Notes: generated by a model from the sequence alone, not told the origin. Shown: positions 7,368-16,893, counted from the first letter of the stretch. The stretch: 64,000 bases of DNA from CANDYO01 sp049653745 (GCA_049653745.1 JBASGW010000014.1:1-64000), one strand, 5' to 3'. Numbers and translations are program-made.

Positions 7368-9870
7368 TTAGAAACTCACATTTAATCATAAATAATTCAT
7401 TTTCTGTTAAGGTCATATCTTTCTTGGTTTCAAAAACTATATTTTTTGTTTTGGTTACATTAGACAAATCATCAGAAATACTTGAAATATCTAAATTTTC
7501 TTTCATATATTTAATAGCCAAGGTCTCAATTGGAAAACTTACCGATAACTGCTTAGTCGCTTTAATTTTACGAATAGATTCTAAAATATTTACTAAATAA
7601 TCTCCTAATTGCTCAGCATTTGCATCATGGATAAATTCATTTACCTTTGGCCAAGTTCCTCGCTGATTAACTAAGCTATTTTCATTTGCAAATAAATGGG
7701 AATAAATTTCTTCTGTCAAATGAGGCATAAAAGGAGAAAATAATTTGAGGATAGTTTTTAAAGAATGATGCATTGTTAACAACGCACTTGTTTGACCCAA
7801 TAAATCAGATCCATTTTCATTATAAGCTCTTGTCTTAGCAATCTCTATATAATTATCACAGTAAATATTCCAGAAAAACTCTTCTATAGCCACTCTAGCA
7901 TTACAATATTCAAATTTCTCAAATTCTTGAGTTGCTTTAGCAACAACTGACTTTAACTTACTTAACATCCATAAATCTATAGGTTTATATATATTATTAG
8001 CCTTAATATCTTCTTCAAGAGTTGTAGGCTTAAGTTTTAAACTCTGTAACTGCAACTCTATAAACTTAGATGCATTCCATAGCTTATTCATTAGTTTAGA
8101 ACCAATCTTAAAAACCTCTTCTGAATAAGATATATCAGCTCCTAATTTAGAATTAGAAGCCCAATAACGCACAACGTCAGCTCCTTTTTCTTCAATTAAA
8201 TCTACAGGAGTTACAACATTTCCCTTAGATTTTGACATTTTGGTTTTATCAGCTGCCAAGCACCAACCACTAATCATTAGATTTTTCCATGGAATCTCTT
8301 GTTCATGTAAATATGATTTCACAATAGTGTAGAAAGCCCAGGTGCGAATAATTTCATGTGCTTGCGGGCGCATATCCGCTGGAAATAATTTTTGATGACG
8401 ATCATAATCTACAGCATATTTCTTATTTATTGCTAAACTATTAAGCTGAGGAGAAATGGAACTAGTGGCCCAAGTATCCATAACATCATAATCGGCCTCC
8501 ACTTCTTCTTTGCTATAACCCCTTGGCAAATCAACTAAAGGATTAGCTGGCAAATCGTCTGGATGAGCAAATAAAACTTTGCCTTCTTCTCCCTCACGCT
8601 TAGAATACCAAACAGGAAATGGCACACCAAAGAAGCGCTGCCTGCTAACACACCAATCCCATTTCAATCCTTCAATCCAGTGTTCTAATCTAACTTTCAT
8701 ATAACCTGGATTCCAGTTAGCCTTATTGACTTGGGCTAATAATTCACTTTTTAAATCTAATAATTTAATAAACCATTGAGAAGTAACAATAATTTCTAAA
8801 GGAGCGCTAGATCTTTCTCCGCACTTCACCATATGCGTTATTGGCTGCTGGCTTAGTAATTTATCTCCCAGCAACTCTAATATCTTAACCCTAGCATCTT
8901 TAGCTTTCAAATTTTGAATCTGCTCAACATTGAAAGCAGCAATATCCAGCCAATTAGCCTGGCTCAAGTCAATTTTACCATATTTATTTAAAATCACTCT
9001 TAGAGGTAAGTTATAATTTTTCCACCAATCCACGTCCGTTGTATCGCCAAAAGTGCAACACATTACTAAACCAGTGCCTTTTTCTATATCAACTTTTTCA
9101 TCTCCAATAATTGGTACTTTAACTGCAAATAAAGGAGTAATTGCAGTTTTCCCAATTAAATGCTGATAACGCTTATCATTGGGGTGGCAAAATACAGCCA
9201 CGCAAGCTGGCAATAATTCTGGTCTAGAAGTGCTAATAATGATGCTCTCACCACTTTCTGTTTGAAAGGCAATTTCATTCATCAAGCTTTGCATTTCAAT
9301 ATCAACAACTTCAGCTTGGGCTAAGGCAGTGGCATCCACTGGATCCCATAAAGTTGGCTGCAATTTTCTATAGGCTCTATCTTTATCAATTAAATCTAAG
9401 AAAGACATTTGCGCTAATTTAATTGAATTATCACTAATGGTTTGATATTCCTGCCTCCAATCAACACTTAGAGCCACCGACTTAAATAATCTACGAAACT
9501 CCTCTTCAGCCTCAACCACAACTTCTCTGCATAAAGCTACAAATTCTTCTCTCGGCATATTGGCCGCTCTAACCTTTTTAACTTTTTCAACTAAACGTTC
9601 AGTTGGAAGGCCGTTATCATCAAAACCAATTGGATAAAACACAGTTTTACCATTCATTCTTTGAAAGCGAGCCACAAAATCTGCCTGAGTATAGCTAAAA
9701 ATATGCCCCATATGGAGCAGTCCAGAAACAGTTGGTGGAGGAGTGTCTATAACAAAAGTATTTTCTCTTGAAAAACTTTCTTCCCAATTATAAATGCCAC
9801 TTTCATGCCATTTTTTTTGCCATTTATGTTCTGTTTCTTGATGATTATATTTTGGAGGTAAGGCAGCCAT
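7354..9870 (-). CDS. valS: Valyl-tRNA synthetase, archaeal type
   Basis: A class I synthetase that charges tRNA-Val, 838 residues. The HIGH motif is HMGH at residues 53-56 (TVSGLLHMGHIFSYTQADF) and KMSKSKGN begins at 544. The segment FYPIGFDDNGLPTERLVEK replaces the bacterial WQPGTDHAGIATQ, and the shorter length also fits the archaeal-type ValRS known from Rickettsia, an old case of horizontal transfer. The editing domain spans roughly residues 180-340. It is the first gene of a valS-eamA-eamA unit. The start is supported by TTGGAGG a few codons into the gene's context and by alignment of the KWQKKW N-terminus. Confidence 0.97.
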   Translation of the reverse strand: MAALPPKYNHQETEHKWQKKWHESGIYNWEESFSRENTFVIDTPPPTVSGLLHMGHIFSYTQADFVARFQRMNGKTVFYPIGFDDNGLPTERLVEKVKKVRAANMPREEFVALCREVVVEAEEEFRRLFKSVALSVDWRQEYQTISDNSIKLAQMSFLDLIDKDRAYRKLQPTLWDPVDATALAQAEVVDIEMQSLMNEIAFQTESGESIIISTSRPELLPACVAVFCHPNDKRYQHLIGKTAITPLFAVKVPIIGDEKVDIEKGTGLVMCCTFGDTTDVDWWKNYNLPLRVILNKYGKIDLSQANWLDIAAFNVEQIQNLKAKDARVKILELLGDKLLSQQPITHMVKCGERSSAPLEIIVTSQWFIKLLDLKSELLAQVNKANWNPGYMKVRLEHWIEGLKWDWCVSRQRFFGVPFPVWYSKREGEEGKVLFAHPDDLPANPLVDLPRGYSKEEVEADYDVMDTWATSSISPQLNSLAINKKYAVDYDRHQKLFPADMRPQAHEIIRTWAFYTIVKSYLHEQEIPWKNLMISGWCLAADKTKMSKSKGNVVTPVDLIEEKGADVVRYWASNSKLGADISYSEEVFKIGSKLMNKLWNASKFIELQLQSLKLKPTTLEEDIKANNIYKPIDLWMLSKLKSVVAKATQEFEKFEYCNARVAIEEFFWNIYCDNYIEIAKTRAYNENGSDLLGQTSALLTMHHSLKTILKLFSPFMPHLTEEIYSHLFANENSLVNQRGTWPKVNEFIHDANAEQLGDYLVNILESIRKIKATKQLSVSFPIETLAIKYMKENLDISSISDDLSNVTKTKNIVFETKKDMTLTENELFMIKCEFLNEKE

Positions 9871-9934
9871 TTTCTTTTTTTAACTTAGTTAATACCTAAG
9901 AAATACTATATTATTACAGCATTTTTGCAAGGGT

Positions 9935-10090
9935 TTGTTACATAAATCAAAATTTGGGCATAATCCTCTATTTTTACAAAAACTAGGCATTTTTTAGAAT
10001 GCAGAGCCATAAAAAATATTTTAATAAATTTCCAATTTCAAAACTCACTCGACTAATAATTAAAATTATTAGTCGACCTTTTTTTAATTT
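9935..10090 (+). ncRNA. Candidate small RNA or leader with terminator
   Basis: Between the divergent genes valS and the J-domain gene, TTGTTA (9935-9940) and CATAAT (9959-9964), 18 bases apart, form a plausible plus-strand promoter. A strong hairpin (TCGACTAATAATT at 10049-10061 with its complement at 10064-10076) followed by CCTTTTTTT forms an intrinsic terminator. No gene lies between them. The expected product is about 115 bases starting near 9971. It could be a free small RNA, or a terminated leader of the J-domain gene that begins 60 bases further on. Confidence 0.4.
10049..10087 (+). terminator. Orphan intrinsic terminator
   Basis: A perfect 13-base inverted repeat with a two-base centre, followed on the plus strand by seven T. 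There is no T run on the minus-strand side. No plus-strand gene precedes it, which makes its position unusual (see the candidate RNA). Confidence 0.7.
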
Positions 10091-10147
10091 AATATACGAT
10101 AATAGTATAATAACTGTTTTAATTAGCTCAAATACAGGCAGTACACA

Positions 10148-11593
10148 ATGAAAGATCATTACAAAACATTAGAAATAAACTTTAATGCAACTGCTGCAGA
10201 AATTAAAAAAGCTTATCAAAAATTAGCACTAAAATTTCATCCTGATAAAAATATAGGCAACGAAGATGCTGCTGCTGCTAATTTTAAAGATATTGGTGAG
10301 GCTTATGAAATTTTAAGTGATCCTCAAAAAAAATCACAATATGATAGCACTAGGCAAAGTTCCAGCTCTCACACTCAAGCTAATAGCACATCTAGAACAA
10401 GCTCCACAGAGAGGCAAGAAACTAAAGAAACAGTTGCTAAAAGATTTTACACTTACGTATACAATAATTATATGCATTGCTGCAAAAAAGAAGAGCATGG
10501 GATGAAGCCAGAAGTTTTACGATCCTTAAAAAAATTTATTGCAGATGGCCTTGATATAAATATCAAATATACTAATCATAATTTCCAACTAGATCCTGCT
10601 CATGGCTATAGTTTATTATATATGGCTATTGTTAATAATGACCCTGAATTTATTCAGTTTCTAGTTGCTAAAGGAGCAAATATTAATGAAGTAATTACAA
10701 TAAGCAATTTTCAAGCACCAGCAACTAAATCGTCTCCTTTTTCTTTGGCTTTATATAACTGCAAAGATAATCAATTTTTATCTTTACTAATTAACAAGAA
10801 AACTAGTCTTACAAAAGAGGTGCTAGATTATGCTACAGTAAATAAAAAGCCTCTTTTTATGGCAGCAATAATTCAAGCAGCTAAAGATAGAAAAACGCTT
10901 GGGTCTTTGTTAATGCCTATAGATGGCACCACCCTACTGCATCGCGCCGCCCAATACAATAACCTAGAGGGCGTAAGATTATTGATCAATGCTGGAATTA
11001 ATATCAATGCCGTTAGCGTTTTAGGAAATACTCCACTTCATGTTGCTATTCGTGAAAGAAAAAATGAAATAGCACAAGAATTAGTTGATCAAAATGCAAG
11101 CCTTAAAATTTTTAATAATAAAGGTGAAACAGTATTAAAGTTAGCAACCGAGAAGAAAGATATACAAAATGTTAATATAATAATTTCAGCAGCTCAACGA
11201 CAAGGCATTTTAGACGATGTGGTGGAATATTATTTAGGAAATCCAATAAAAAACTCTACCCACGCTGCAATCGCGGAAAGAATAATGCCTAATCCTGAAA
11301 TTTTAGTGCAATTGGCAGAATATCAAAAATTTACAGTATTGAGTGATCTAATGACAAGCCCTAATGATTTGCTTCCAGTAATAGATAATTTAAAGCAAAG
11401 AAAAGCTACCAACATACAAACAAGAAGCTCTTCAAGTGAAGATCTAGATATTGATGCTTTAGAGAGGTTTTGTAATTCTCCAGAAGGAAAAAGGAAATTA
11501 ACAGAACATGAAAGCACCAATGCTAGACTTTCTCCCACTAGTTCTTCTTCACAAGAAAGAGGAAAAATAGCAAAACTTTCACACGAAAAATAA
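10148..11593 (+). CDS. J-domain protein with ankyrin repeats
   Basis: A 481-residue fusion. Residues 1-65 are a J domain (YKTLEINFNATAAEIKKAYQKLA, HPD at 31-33, FKDIGEAYEILSDPQKKSQYD) that would stimulate an Hsp70 ATPase. A Ser/Thr-rich linker follows. Residues about 155-190 (GYSLLYMAIVNNDPEFIQFLVAKGANI) and 255-350 (DGTTLLHRAAQYNNLEGVRLLINAGI; LGNTPLHVAIRERKNEIAQELV) are ankyrin repeats. It lacks the G/F region, zinc fingers and C-terminal domains of DnaJ, so it is not the housekeeping DnaJ. The C-terminal 60 residues are polar and Ser/Glu-rich. J-domain and ankyrin modules are both common in effectors of intracellular bacteria, and an effector role is inference. Confidence 0.88.
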   Translation: MKDHYKTLEINFNATAAEIKKAYQKLALKFHPDKNIGNEDAAAANFKDIGEAYEILSDPQKKSQYDSTRQSSSSHTQANSTSRTSSTERQETKETVAKRFYTYVYNNYMHCCKKEEHGMKPEVLRSLKKFIADGLDINIKYTNHNFQLDPAHGYSLLYMAIVNNDPEFIQFLVAKGANINEVITISNFQAPATKSSPFSLALYNCKDNQFLSLLINKKTSLTKEVLDYATVNKKPLFMAAIIQAAKDRKTLGSLLMPIDGTTLLHRAAQYNNLEGVRLLINAGININAVSVLGNTPLHVAIRERKNEIAQELVDQNASLKIFNNKGETVLKLATEKKDIQNVNIIISAAQRQGILDDVVEYYLGNPIKNSTHAAIAERIMPNPEILVQLAEYQKFTVLSDLMTSPNDLLPVIDNLKQRKATNIQTRSSSSEDLDIDALERFCNSPEGKRKLTEHESTNARLSPTSSSSQERGKIAKLSHEK

Positions 11594-11788
11594 TATCTGA
11601 CCAAAAAGCAATAACAAAATAATTTTTTAAGCACCCTCTCCGCTAGCACGTATGCTATAAACAAAGGTGACAGCATTTTTGCAAGGCAATTAATGGACTA
11701 AAAACTTGCTTGACGGGAGGACGTAAATATGTTAACTATTTTTAAATAAAAAGCTTAAGTAATTTTTAATTTTATACAGGAAGAAATC

Positions 11789-12322
11789 ATGACTAAATAT
11801 AATAATGAGACAATGTGCCCAGCTTCTTCTACAGCTCGCATTATAGATGATACTGATTTAAACCTCCTAAAACAAATGGCAGAGGTTTTACTTAAAGAAC
11901 ACAAAGAATATGTAGCTGAAGCAGACTGGCAATTCCAAAAACAAAACGCAGAAGCTCTGCTTAGAAAGTTAAAAGATTTTATAGATTTAGAACCTATAGA
12001 ATATACTGACAAATTTACAGGTGACAATTCTCCTCATCAAGGATTAACATCTTTACTCGAAACAACCACAACCGATTCAGATTTTAAGCGGACAGACATA
12101 GATAATTTTATAGGTATTAATACACCTAACATTGATTTAGTTGATCCTAATTTCGATCTAAATAATATTAAAATAGAATTTGATATATACCGTGGACAAA
12201 ATACCGAAACATTTCATAGCGATTGCTTAGCAACAGGAAAAGTTATTATTTGCGCTTATGGCTACATGAAAGATCAGGATACTCTTAGAGATCTTTATTC
12301 TTATGATGACTATAATATCTAA
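11789..12322 (+). CDS. Unknown acidic protein, 177 aa
   Basis: An ORF with AGGAAG six to seven bases before the ATG. Residues 20-70 form an amphipathic helical region (LLKQMAEVLLKEHKEYVAEADWQFQKQNAEALLRKLKDFIDL), and the rest is acidic with many Asp/Asn/Thr and no recognised motif. It has no signal peptide or membrane helix. Its last four bases overlap the convergent NAD kinase gene. The upstream 195 bases hold one copy of a 17-base repeat that also lies before the J-domain gene, and a six-codon ORF after GGGAGG at about 11715. I do not recognise it. Confidence 0.6.
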   Translation: MTKYNNETMCPASSTARIIDDTDLNLLKQMAEVLLKEHKEYVAEADWQFQKQNAEALLRKLKDFIDLEPIEYTDKFTGDNSPHQGLTSLLETTTTDSDFKRTDIDNFIGINTPNIDLVDPNFDLNNIKIEFDIYRGQNTETFHSDCLATGKVIICAYGYMKDQDTLRDLYSYDDYNI

Positions 12323-13116
12323 TAGCCGCCGCCAAACTGCTCTTTAAGAATTCTTTCTTCAAGACTATGATTTAAATCAAATAATAAACGAATCGGCTTG
12401 TTTCTTTGCTCTTTAATGATTACTGAAGCAACCGATTCAACCTCAAAAAAATCTGCTACCGCATTTACTGGTCGATGCTCTGGATCCAATACTTGCAACT
12501 CAACTTCTGCAGTATGCGGCAGTATAGCTCCTCTCCATTTTTTAGGACTAAACGGGCTTATTGGCGTTAACGCTAAAATATTAGATCCAATTGGCAATAT
12601 TGGCCCATTGACTGAACTATTATATGCGCTGCTTCCTGCAGGTGTTGCCAGCAACAGGCCATCGCTCACCAACTCTTCCATACGAACTTCGCCATCTATA
12701 ATTATTTTAATTTTCGTTGCTTGGCTTGTTTTTCTAAATAACGAAACTTCATTTATTGCAGAATATGTTTTAATAGAACCATCTTTTGATTTTGCGCTCA
12801 TCTCTAATGGATAAGTAACGCTTTCAAGAGCACTTTCAAAATTCTCTAATAAATTATCAATATCAAAATGATTAAGTAAAAAACCAACCGTTCCACAATT
12901 TATGCCATATAATGGAATATTTAGATGCATATATCTATGCAAACTGTGCAACATAAATCCATCCCCACCAAGCACTAAAATTAAATCAATTTCAGCAATA
13001 TTGGCATTGGGCACCAATTCAAGCAAAATAAATTTATAAAGATTATTTATTTCCTTAAGTCTTTGCTGTGCCAGAGGGGTGTTACTAGCTATAATAGCTA
13101 TTTTTTTATATTTCAT
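12319..13116 (-). CDS. nadK: NAD kinase
   Basis: Phosphorylates NAD to NADP in the cytoplasm. Diagnostic motifs are LVLGGDGFMLHSLH (GGDG, residues about 48-61), YGINCGTVGFLLN, NEVSLFRK and DGLLLATPAGSSAYNSSVNGPILP. The 265-residue length is normal for the small alphaproteobacterial type. It stands alone on the minus strand and converges with the unknown gene on its left. No regulatory site is obvious. Confidence 0.96.
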   Translation of the reverse strand: MKYKKIAIIASNTPLAQQRLKEINNLYKFILLELVPNANIAEIDLILVLGGDGFMLHSLHRYMHLNIPLYGINCGTVGFLLNHFDIDNLLENFESALESVTYPLEMSAKSKDGSIKTYSAINEVSLFRKTSQATKIKIIIDGEVRMEELVSDGLLLATPAGSSAYNSSVNGPILPIGSNILALTPISPFSPKKWRGAILPHTAEVELQVLDPEHRPVNAVADFFEVESVASVIIKEQRNKPIRLLFDLNHSLEERILKEQFGGGY

Positions 13117-13247
13117 TTTTAATCATCAGTTTACTTTAATTTAAGTTATTATATACGCTAGGTATATAAGCATCAAGCTATTATCATTGAATCCTATTTG
13201 CCTTTGTTATATACTCTATAAAAACTTCTTGGAGTTAATAACTCAAC

Positions 13248-13916
13248 ATGACAACCTATCAACTATACTCACTAGGTCAAATTAGCAAAGCTAATATAGC
13301 TAAATCTTTTTCTAGCTTTAGTAAAATTCTTCAAGAAGAAAATTCTTACTCCCCATTATTTGCTTATTCTATGGTAGTTTATGCTAAGCTTCTAGATGAT
13401 TGGCATTATAATACAATAAACACTTACAAACTGGGAAATATAAATAGCACAGAATTTACAGCTAGAATTTCATCTCAACTTGGTATCAAAAATACTCCTA
13501 AAGTTATTGACGCGTGGAATTCCATGTGCGCCATGGATAATAATACCAAGGCAAATATTATAAAATTATTTAAAACCTTAGAACAAGCTGATTTTAAAAT
13601 TGCCATTTTTCCTATAAGCAATCCTCTACAATATAATAATGTGACTTCTGAAATGAATCTTCTTCTAGAAGCTAATAATTTACCCCTCTTAGAAAATAAT
13701 CCTAAGGTAGCCATCTACAAATCTTTTGAAGAAAATACTCTAGATATAGTTACTTTAGCGAAGAAATTTATCACTGAAAATATATTGGATACTCAAGAAA
13801 GTATAATTTGTACCACACTTGATCCAATAACTTATAAAAATCTAGATTTGCACCAAGCACAATTTTATAAAGAAGATTATATTGGCAAAATAGCTGCAGA
13901 ACATGACGAAGTTTAA
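13248..13916 (+). CDS. Unknown protein, possibly HAD-like
   Basis: A 222-residue cytoplasmic protein. Segments YKLGNINSTEFTARISSQLG, IDAWNSMC and FKIAIFPISNPLQYN are placed like the cap helices and the second core motif of haloacid dehalogenase-like phosphatases. However, the N-terminal DxD nucleophile loop is missing: the region reads FAYSMVVYAKLLDDWHY. It may be a degenerate HAD fold or something unrelated. TTGGAG lies about 12 bases before the ATG. Its end overlaps the convergent ispB by four bases. Confidence 0.6.
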   Translation: MTTYQLYSLGQISKANIAKSFSSFSKILQEENSYSPLFAYSMVVYAKLLDDWHYNTINTYKLGNINSTEFTARISSQLGIKNTPKVIDAWNSMCAMDNNTKANIIKLFKTLEQADFKIAIFPISNPLQYNNVTSEMNLLLEANNLPLLENNPKVAIYKSFEENTLDIVTLAKKFITENILDTQESIICTTLDPITYKNLDLHQAQFYKEDYIGKIAAEHDEV

Positions 13917-14905
13917 AAATCTCTACTTATAGAAAAATTTAATATTTCTATAAGAGCAGCTTTTATATAATTATCAGGAGCAGTCTCTATGCATTTCTTG
14001 GCAGCCTGAGTATATTTAAACGCCGTTTCAAGACACTCCTCTATTATATTATACTTATTTAATATTTCTAGAGCTTTAGAAAAATCTTCACTTGTGGAAG
14101 AATGCACAAAAGCTTTTTGCCAAAATTCTTTCTCTTGCTGGTTACTTCTACTATACGCAACAATAATTGGCAAAGTTACCTTACCTTCCATAAAATCATC
14201 ACCAATATTCTTTCCTAAAGCACTTTCATTAGATGTATAGTCTAAAACATCATCCATAATTTGAAAGGCTATACCTAAATTATAACCAAAGTTATACATG
14301 GCCAGCTGTGTTTCATGATTATTAATAGCAATACAAGCCCCCACCTGGCAAGATGCTGCAAATAGCTCTGCTGTTTTAGCAGAAATTATTTTAAAATAGG
14401 CTTCTACACTTTGATCTAAGTTTGCAATTGAAGATAACTGCTTAACTTCACCTTCCGCAATTATTGAAGAAGCTTTAGATAAAATTTTTAGGATATCTAA
14501 ATTGCCATCTTCAGACATTAATAAAAATGCTTGGCTAAATAAAAAATCTCCCACCAAGATACTAGATTTATTATCCCAGTTTTTATTTGCTGTTGGCAGA
14601 CCACGCCTTAATTTACTATGATCCACAACATCATCATGAAGCAAAGTGGCAGTGTGAATAAATTCAACAGCAGCGGCCAAATTAATATGCCTAACTCCTT
14701 GGCTATATCCAAATAACTTAGCTGATAAAATGGTAAGAACTGGGCGTAATCTTTTTCCACCAGAATTAATGATATGGTAAGTTACATCCTTAACTAATTG
14801 CTCTTTTAACTGCAATCGCTCACTTATTATAGCATCCATTTTTTGTAGATCTTCTTGAGCTAATTTTTTTATTTTTACTAAAGATAGTTTTTGGTTACCC
14901 AGCAT
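13913..14905 (-). CDS. ispB: Polyprenyl (octaprenyl-type) diphosphate synthase
   Basis: A trans-isoprenyl diphosphate synthase that builds the side chain of ubiquinone from farnesyl and isopentenyl diphosphate. The first Asp-rich motif is LLHDDVVDHSKLRRG and the second is FQIMDDVLDYTSNESALGKNIGDDFMEGKVTLP; GGKRLRP near residue 52 binds the diphosphate. The 330-residue length fits IspB rather than the shorter FPP synthase. Chain length cannot be fixed by eye. It lies 32 bases downstream of cckA on the same strand. Confidence 0.93.
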   Translation of the reverse strand: MLGNQKLSLVKIKKLAQEDLQKMDAIISERLQLKEQLVKDVTYHIINSGGKRLRPVLTILSAKLFGYSQGVRHINLAAAVEFIHTATLLHDDVVDHSKLRRGLPTANKNWDNKSSILVGDFLFSQAFLLMSEDGNLDILKILSKASSIIAEGEVKQLSSIANLDQSVEAYFKIISAKTAELFAASCQVGACIAINNHETQLAMYNFGYNLGIAFQIMDDVLDYTSNESALGKNIGDDFMEGKVTLPIIVAYSRSNQQEKEFWQKAFVHSSTSEDFSKALEILNKYNIIEECLETAFKYTQAAKKCIETAPDNYIKAALIEILNFSISRDF

Positions 14906-14937
14906 AAATCACTCCATATTCAAAAGAATTATAACAA

Positions 14938-16806
14938 TTATGCCTCAACCATCAACACCTCTTTTACTTTTAGCACCAATTCTTTTAAACTAAAAGGCTT
15001 AGCTAAAAATTGGATTTTTGGGTTATTTTCAATATCATTGGCTAAAGCATGCTCAGAATACCCAGACATAAAAATAACCTTGATATTTGGGTAAATCTTA
15101 TGAACTTCTTTTATTAGATCTGGGCCATTAACATGAGGCATAATAACATCCACAATGATAAGGTCCATCATTCCCTTTTTTTCTTTAATTATATCAAAAG
15201 CTTCACTGCCATTAGCAGCCTCTATAATTTGATATCCCTTACCCTTTAAAGCATAACTACTTACCGTTCTAACAGACTCTTCATCTTCGACTATCAGTAT
15301 AACTCCACTTCCACTTAAATCACTCACTATAATATTAGCCTCTTCAGAATTTTGCGGCAAAGATAATGTCTCTGAAGAATCTTCACTTAAAGCTTTAAAT
15401 AATATATAAAATTTAGTTCCAACATTTTCTTTTGTTTCTAAAAATAAACAGCCACCAGTATGTTTAATAATACCATATACTGTCGCTAGGCCCAGTCCAA
15501 TTCCAGCACCAGCTTCTTTAGTTGAAAAAAATGGTTCAAATATTTTACCAATATGCTTCTTATCAATACCAGTGCCAGTATCAGCAACAGTAATAAGAAC
15601 ATATTCTCCATCTTCAACATATTCATGGCCACAAGGAGTAATAAGGCCTTTATAAAAATTATTATTAGCATCAATAATTATATTTTTACTTTCTATTTTT
15701 AGCGTTCCACCATTGGGCATAGAATCTCTAGCATTAACTGCTAAATTAATTAAAACTTGTTCAAATTGCCCCTGATCAATTTTAATGTTTTTTAGATTTT
15801 CATCATATTTCATTTCTAAATTAATATTACTATCTACTAACCTAGAAATTAAATTAGCTATTTCTGCTAATATTACATTAGCATTAATTTGCTGAGCGTT
15901 AATCACCTGTTTTCTTGAGAATGATAATAACTGCCTCACTAAAGTTATAGCCCTGTTAATATTTTGCTTAATTTGCACTGCCTCAGCAAATGAAGGATCC
16001 CCAGGAAGATGACGCAATAATAATAAATCACAAAAACCTAACATCGCTGTTAATAAATTATTAAAATCATGTGCTATGCCCCCAGCTAGCTGACCTAGAG
16101 CTTGTATTTTTTGAGAATGAGCAAAATTCACTTCAAGATTTCTATGATCAGTTACATCAATTAAATGAACCAAGATATTACTTTGTCCATTAGTGGCTAA
16201 AAGAGCTGTAAAAAAAACTATACAAATTTTTTCAGCATTATTAACAATTTTTATTTCTAAATCATATGTATTGTGCAATTTATTATTTAGATCATTGATA
16301 ATTTCTTCTAACTTTCCATGCTGCGATTTATCTACTAATTGATTAAAATTCCATCCTATAGAAGCATATTTTTTATTATCAACAAACTTTATAAAAGCTT
16401 CATTGCATCTTATAACTTTTCCTTTTGGATCTAACAAAACTTCTGCTATAGGGACCGAATCAAAAACGGCAACAAAATTATTTAATCCTTGATCGCAAGC
16501 TACATAATTAATTATATATCCGCTAAAATTATTATCCGAATATATATTTATAATTTTATCTGGATAAGATTCTTTTTGAATTAAATCATAATCAATTTGC
16601 TCAGATAAACATTTATTTTGACAATATTCTTGAAATAAAACGTTGCTCTTTAAAACCAAACCAGATGACTTGGAAACTATAAATGCAGGCTGAGAGAAAT
16701 TATCAAGCTCAAGTGGCGGAACACTTTGATTGGCATTTTTCTTGATTGAAAAAATACTTTTCCAAATAGATTTAAAATTCTTTGAATTATTTAGTAATCT
16801 TCGCAT
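14938..16806 (-). CDS. cckA: CckA-type hybrid sensor histidine kinase
   Basis: A 622-residue hybrid kinase. Residues about 110-225 form a PAS domain. HisKA holds His246 in QALGQLAGGIAHDFNNLLTA, a signature of CckA, followed by the CckA-like PGDPSFAEAVQIKQNINRA. The ATPase domain has NLAVNARDSMP and VADTGTGID, and the C-terminal receiver has phospho-acceptor Asp553 (IIVDVIMPHVNGP). In alphaproteobacteria CckA phosphorylates CtrA and CpdR through ChpT. Caulobacter CckA has two N-terminal membrane helices, but here the first 110 residues show none (MRRLLNNSKNFKSIWKSIF is basic and polar), so the protein may be soluble. Confidence 0.9.
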   Translation of the reverse strand: MRRLLNNSKNFKSIWKSIFSIKKNANQSVPPLELDNFSQPAFIVSKSSGLVLKSNVLFQEYCQNKCLSEQIDYDLIQKESYPDKIINIYSDNNFSGYIINYVACDQGLNNFVAVFDSVPIAEVLLDPKGKVIRCNEAFIKFVDNKKYASIGWNFNQLVDKSQHGKLEEIINDLNNKLHNTYDLEIKIVNNAEKICIVFFTALLATNGQSNILVHLIDVTDHRNLEVNFAHSQKIQALGQLAGGIAHDFNNLLTAMLGFCDLLLLRHLPGDPSFAEAVQIKQNINRAITLVRQLLSFSRKQVINAQQINANVILAEIANLISRLVDSNINLEMKYDENLKNIKIDQGQFEQVLINLAVNARDSMPNGGTLKIESKNIIIDANNNFYKGLITPCGHEYVEDGEYVLITVADTGTGIDKKHIGKIFEPFFSTKEAGAGIGLGLATVYGIIKHTGGCLFLETKENVGTKFYILFKALSEDSSETLSLPQNSEEANIIVSDLSGSGVILIVEDEESVRTVSSYALKGKGYQIIEAANGSEAFDIIKEKKGMMDLIIVDVIMPHVNGPDLIKEVHKIYPNIKVIFMSGYSEHALANDIENNPKIQFLAKPFSLKELVLKVKEVLMVEA

Positions 16807-16893
16807 AATTATAAAAGTAAATAAAATTAACTGAATTTTTAATTAAGACTAGTATAGAAGGAGAATCAATGCAATCTTTAATTAAATACTTAA

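Noticed and set aside
11323..11676. Minus-strand frame over the end of the J-domain gene
   Set aside because: Composition follows the antisense of the real gene, with no ribosome-binding site or family match.
11731..11751. Six-codon ORF (MLTIFK) after GGGAGG
   Set aside because: Too short to separate from chance; noted in the entry for the 177-residue gene as context only.
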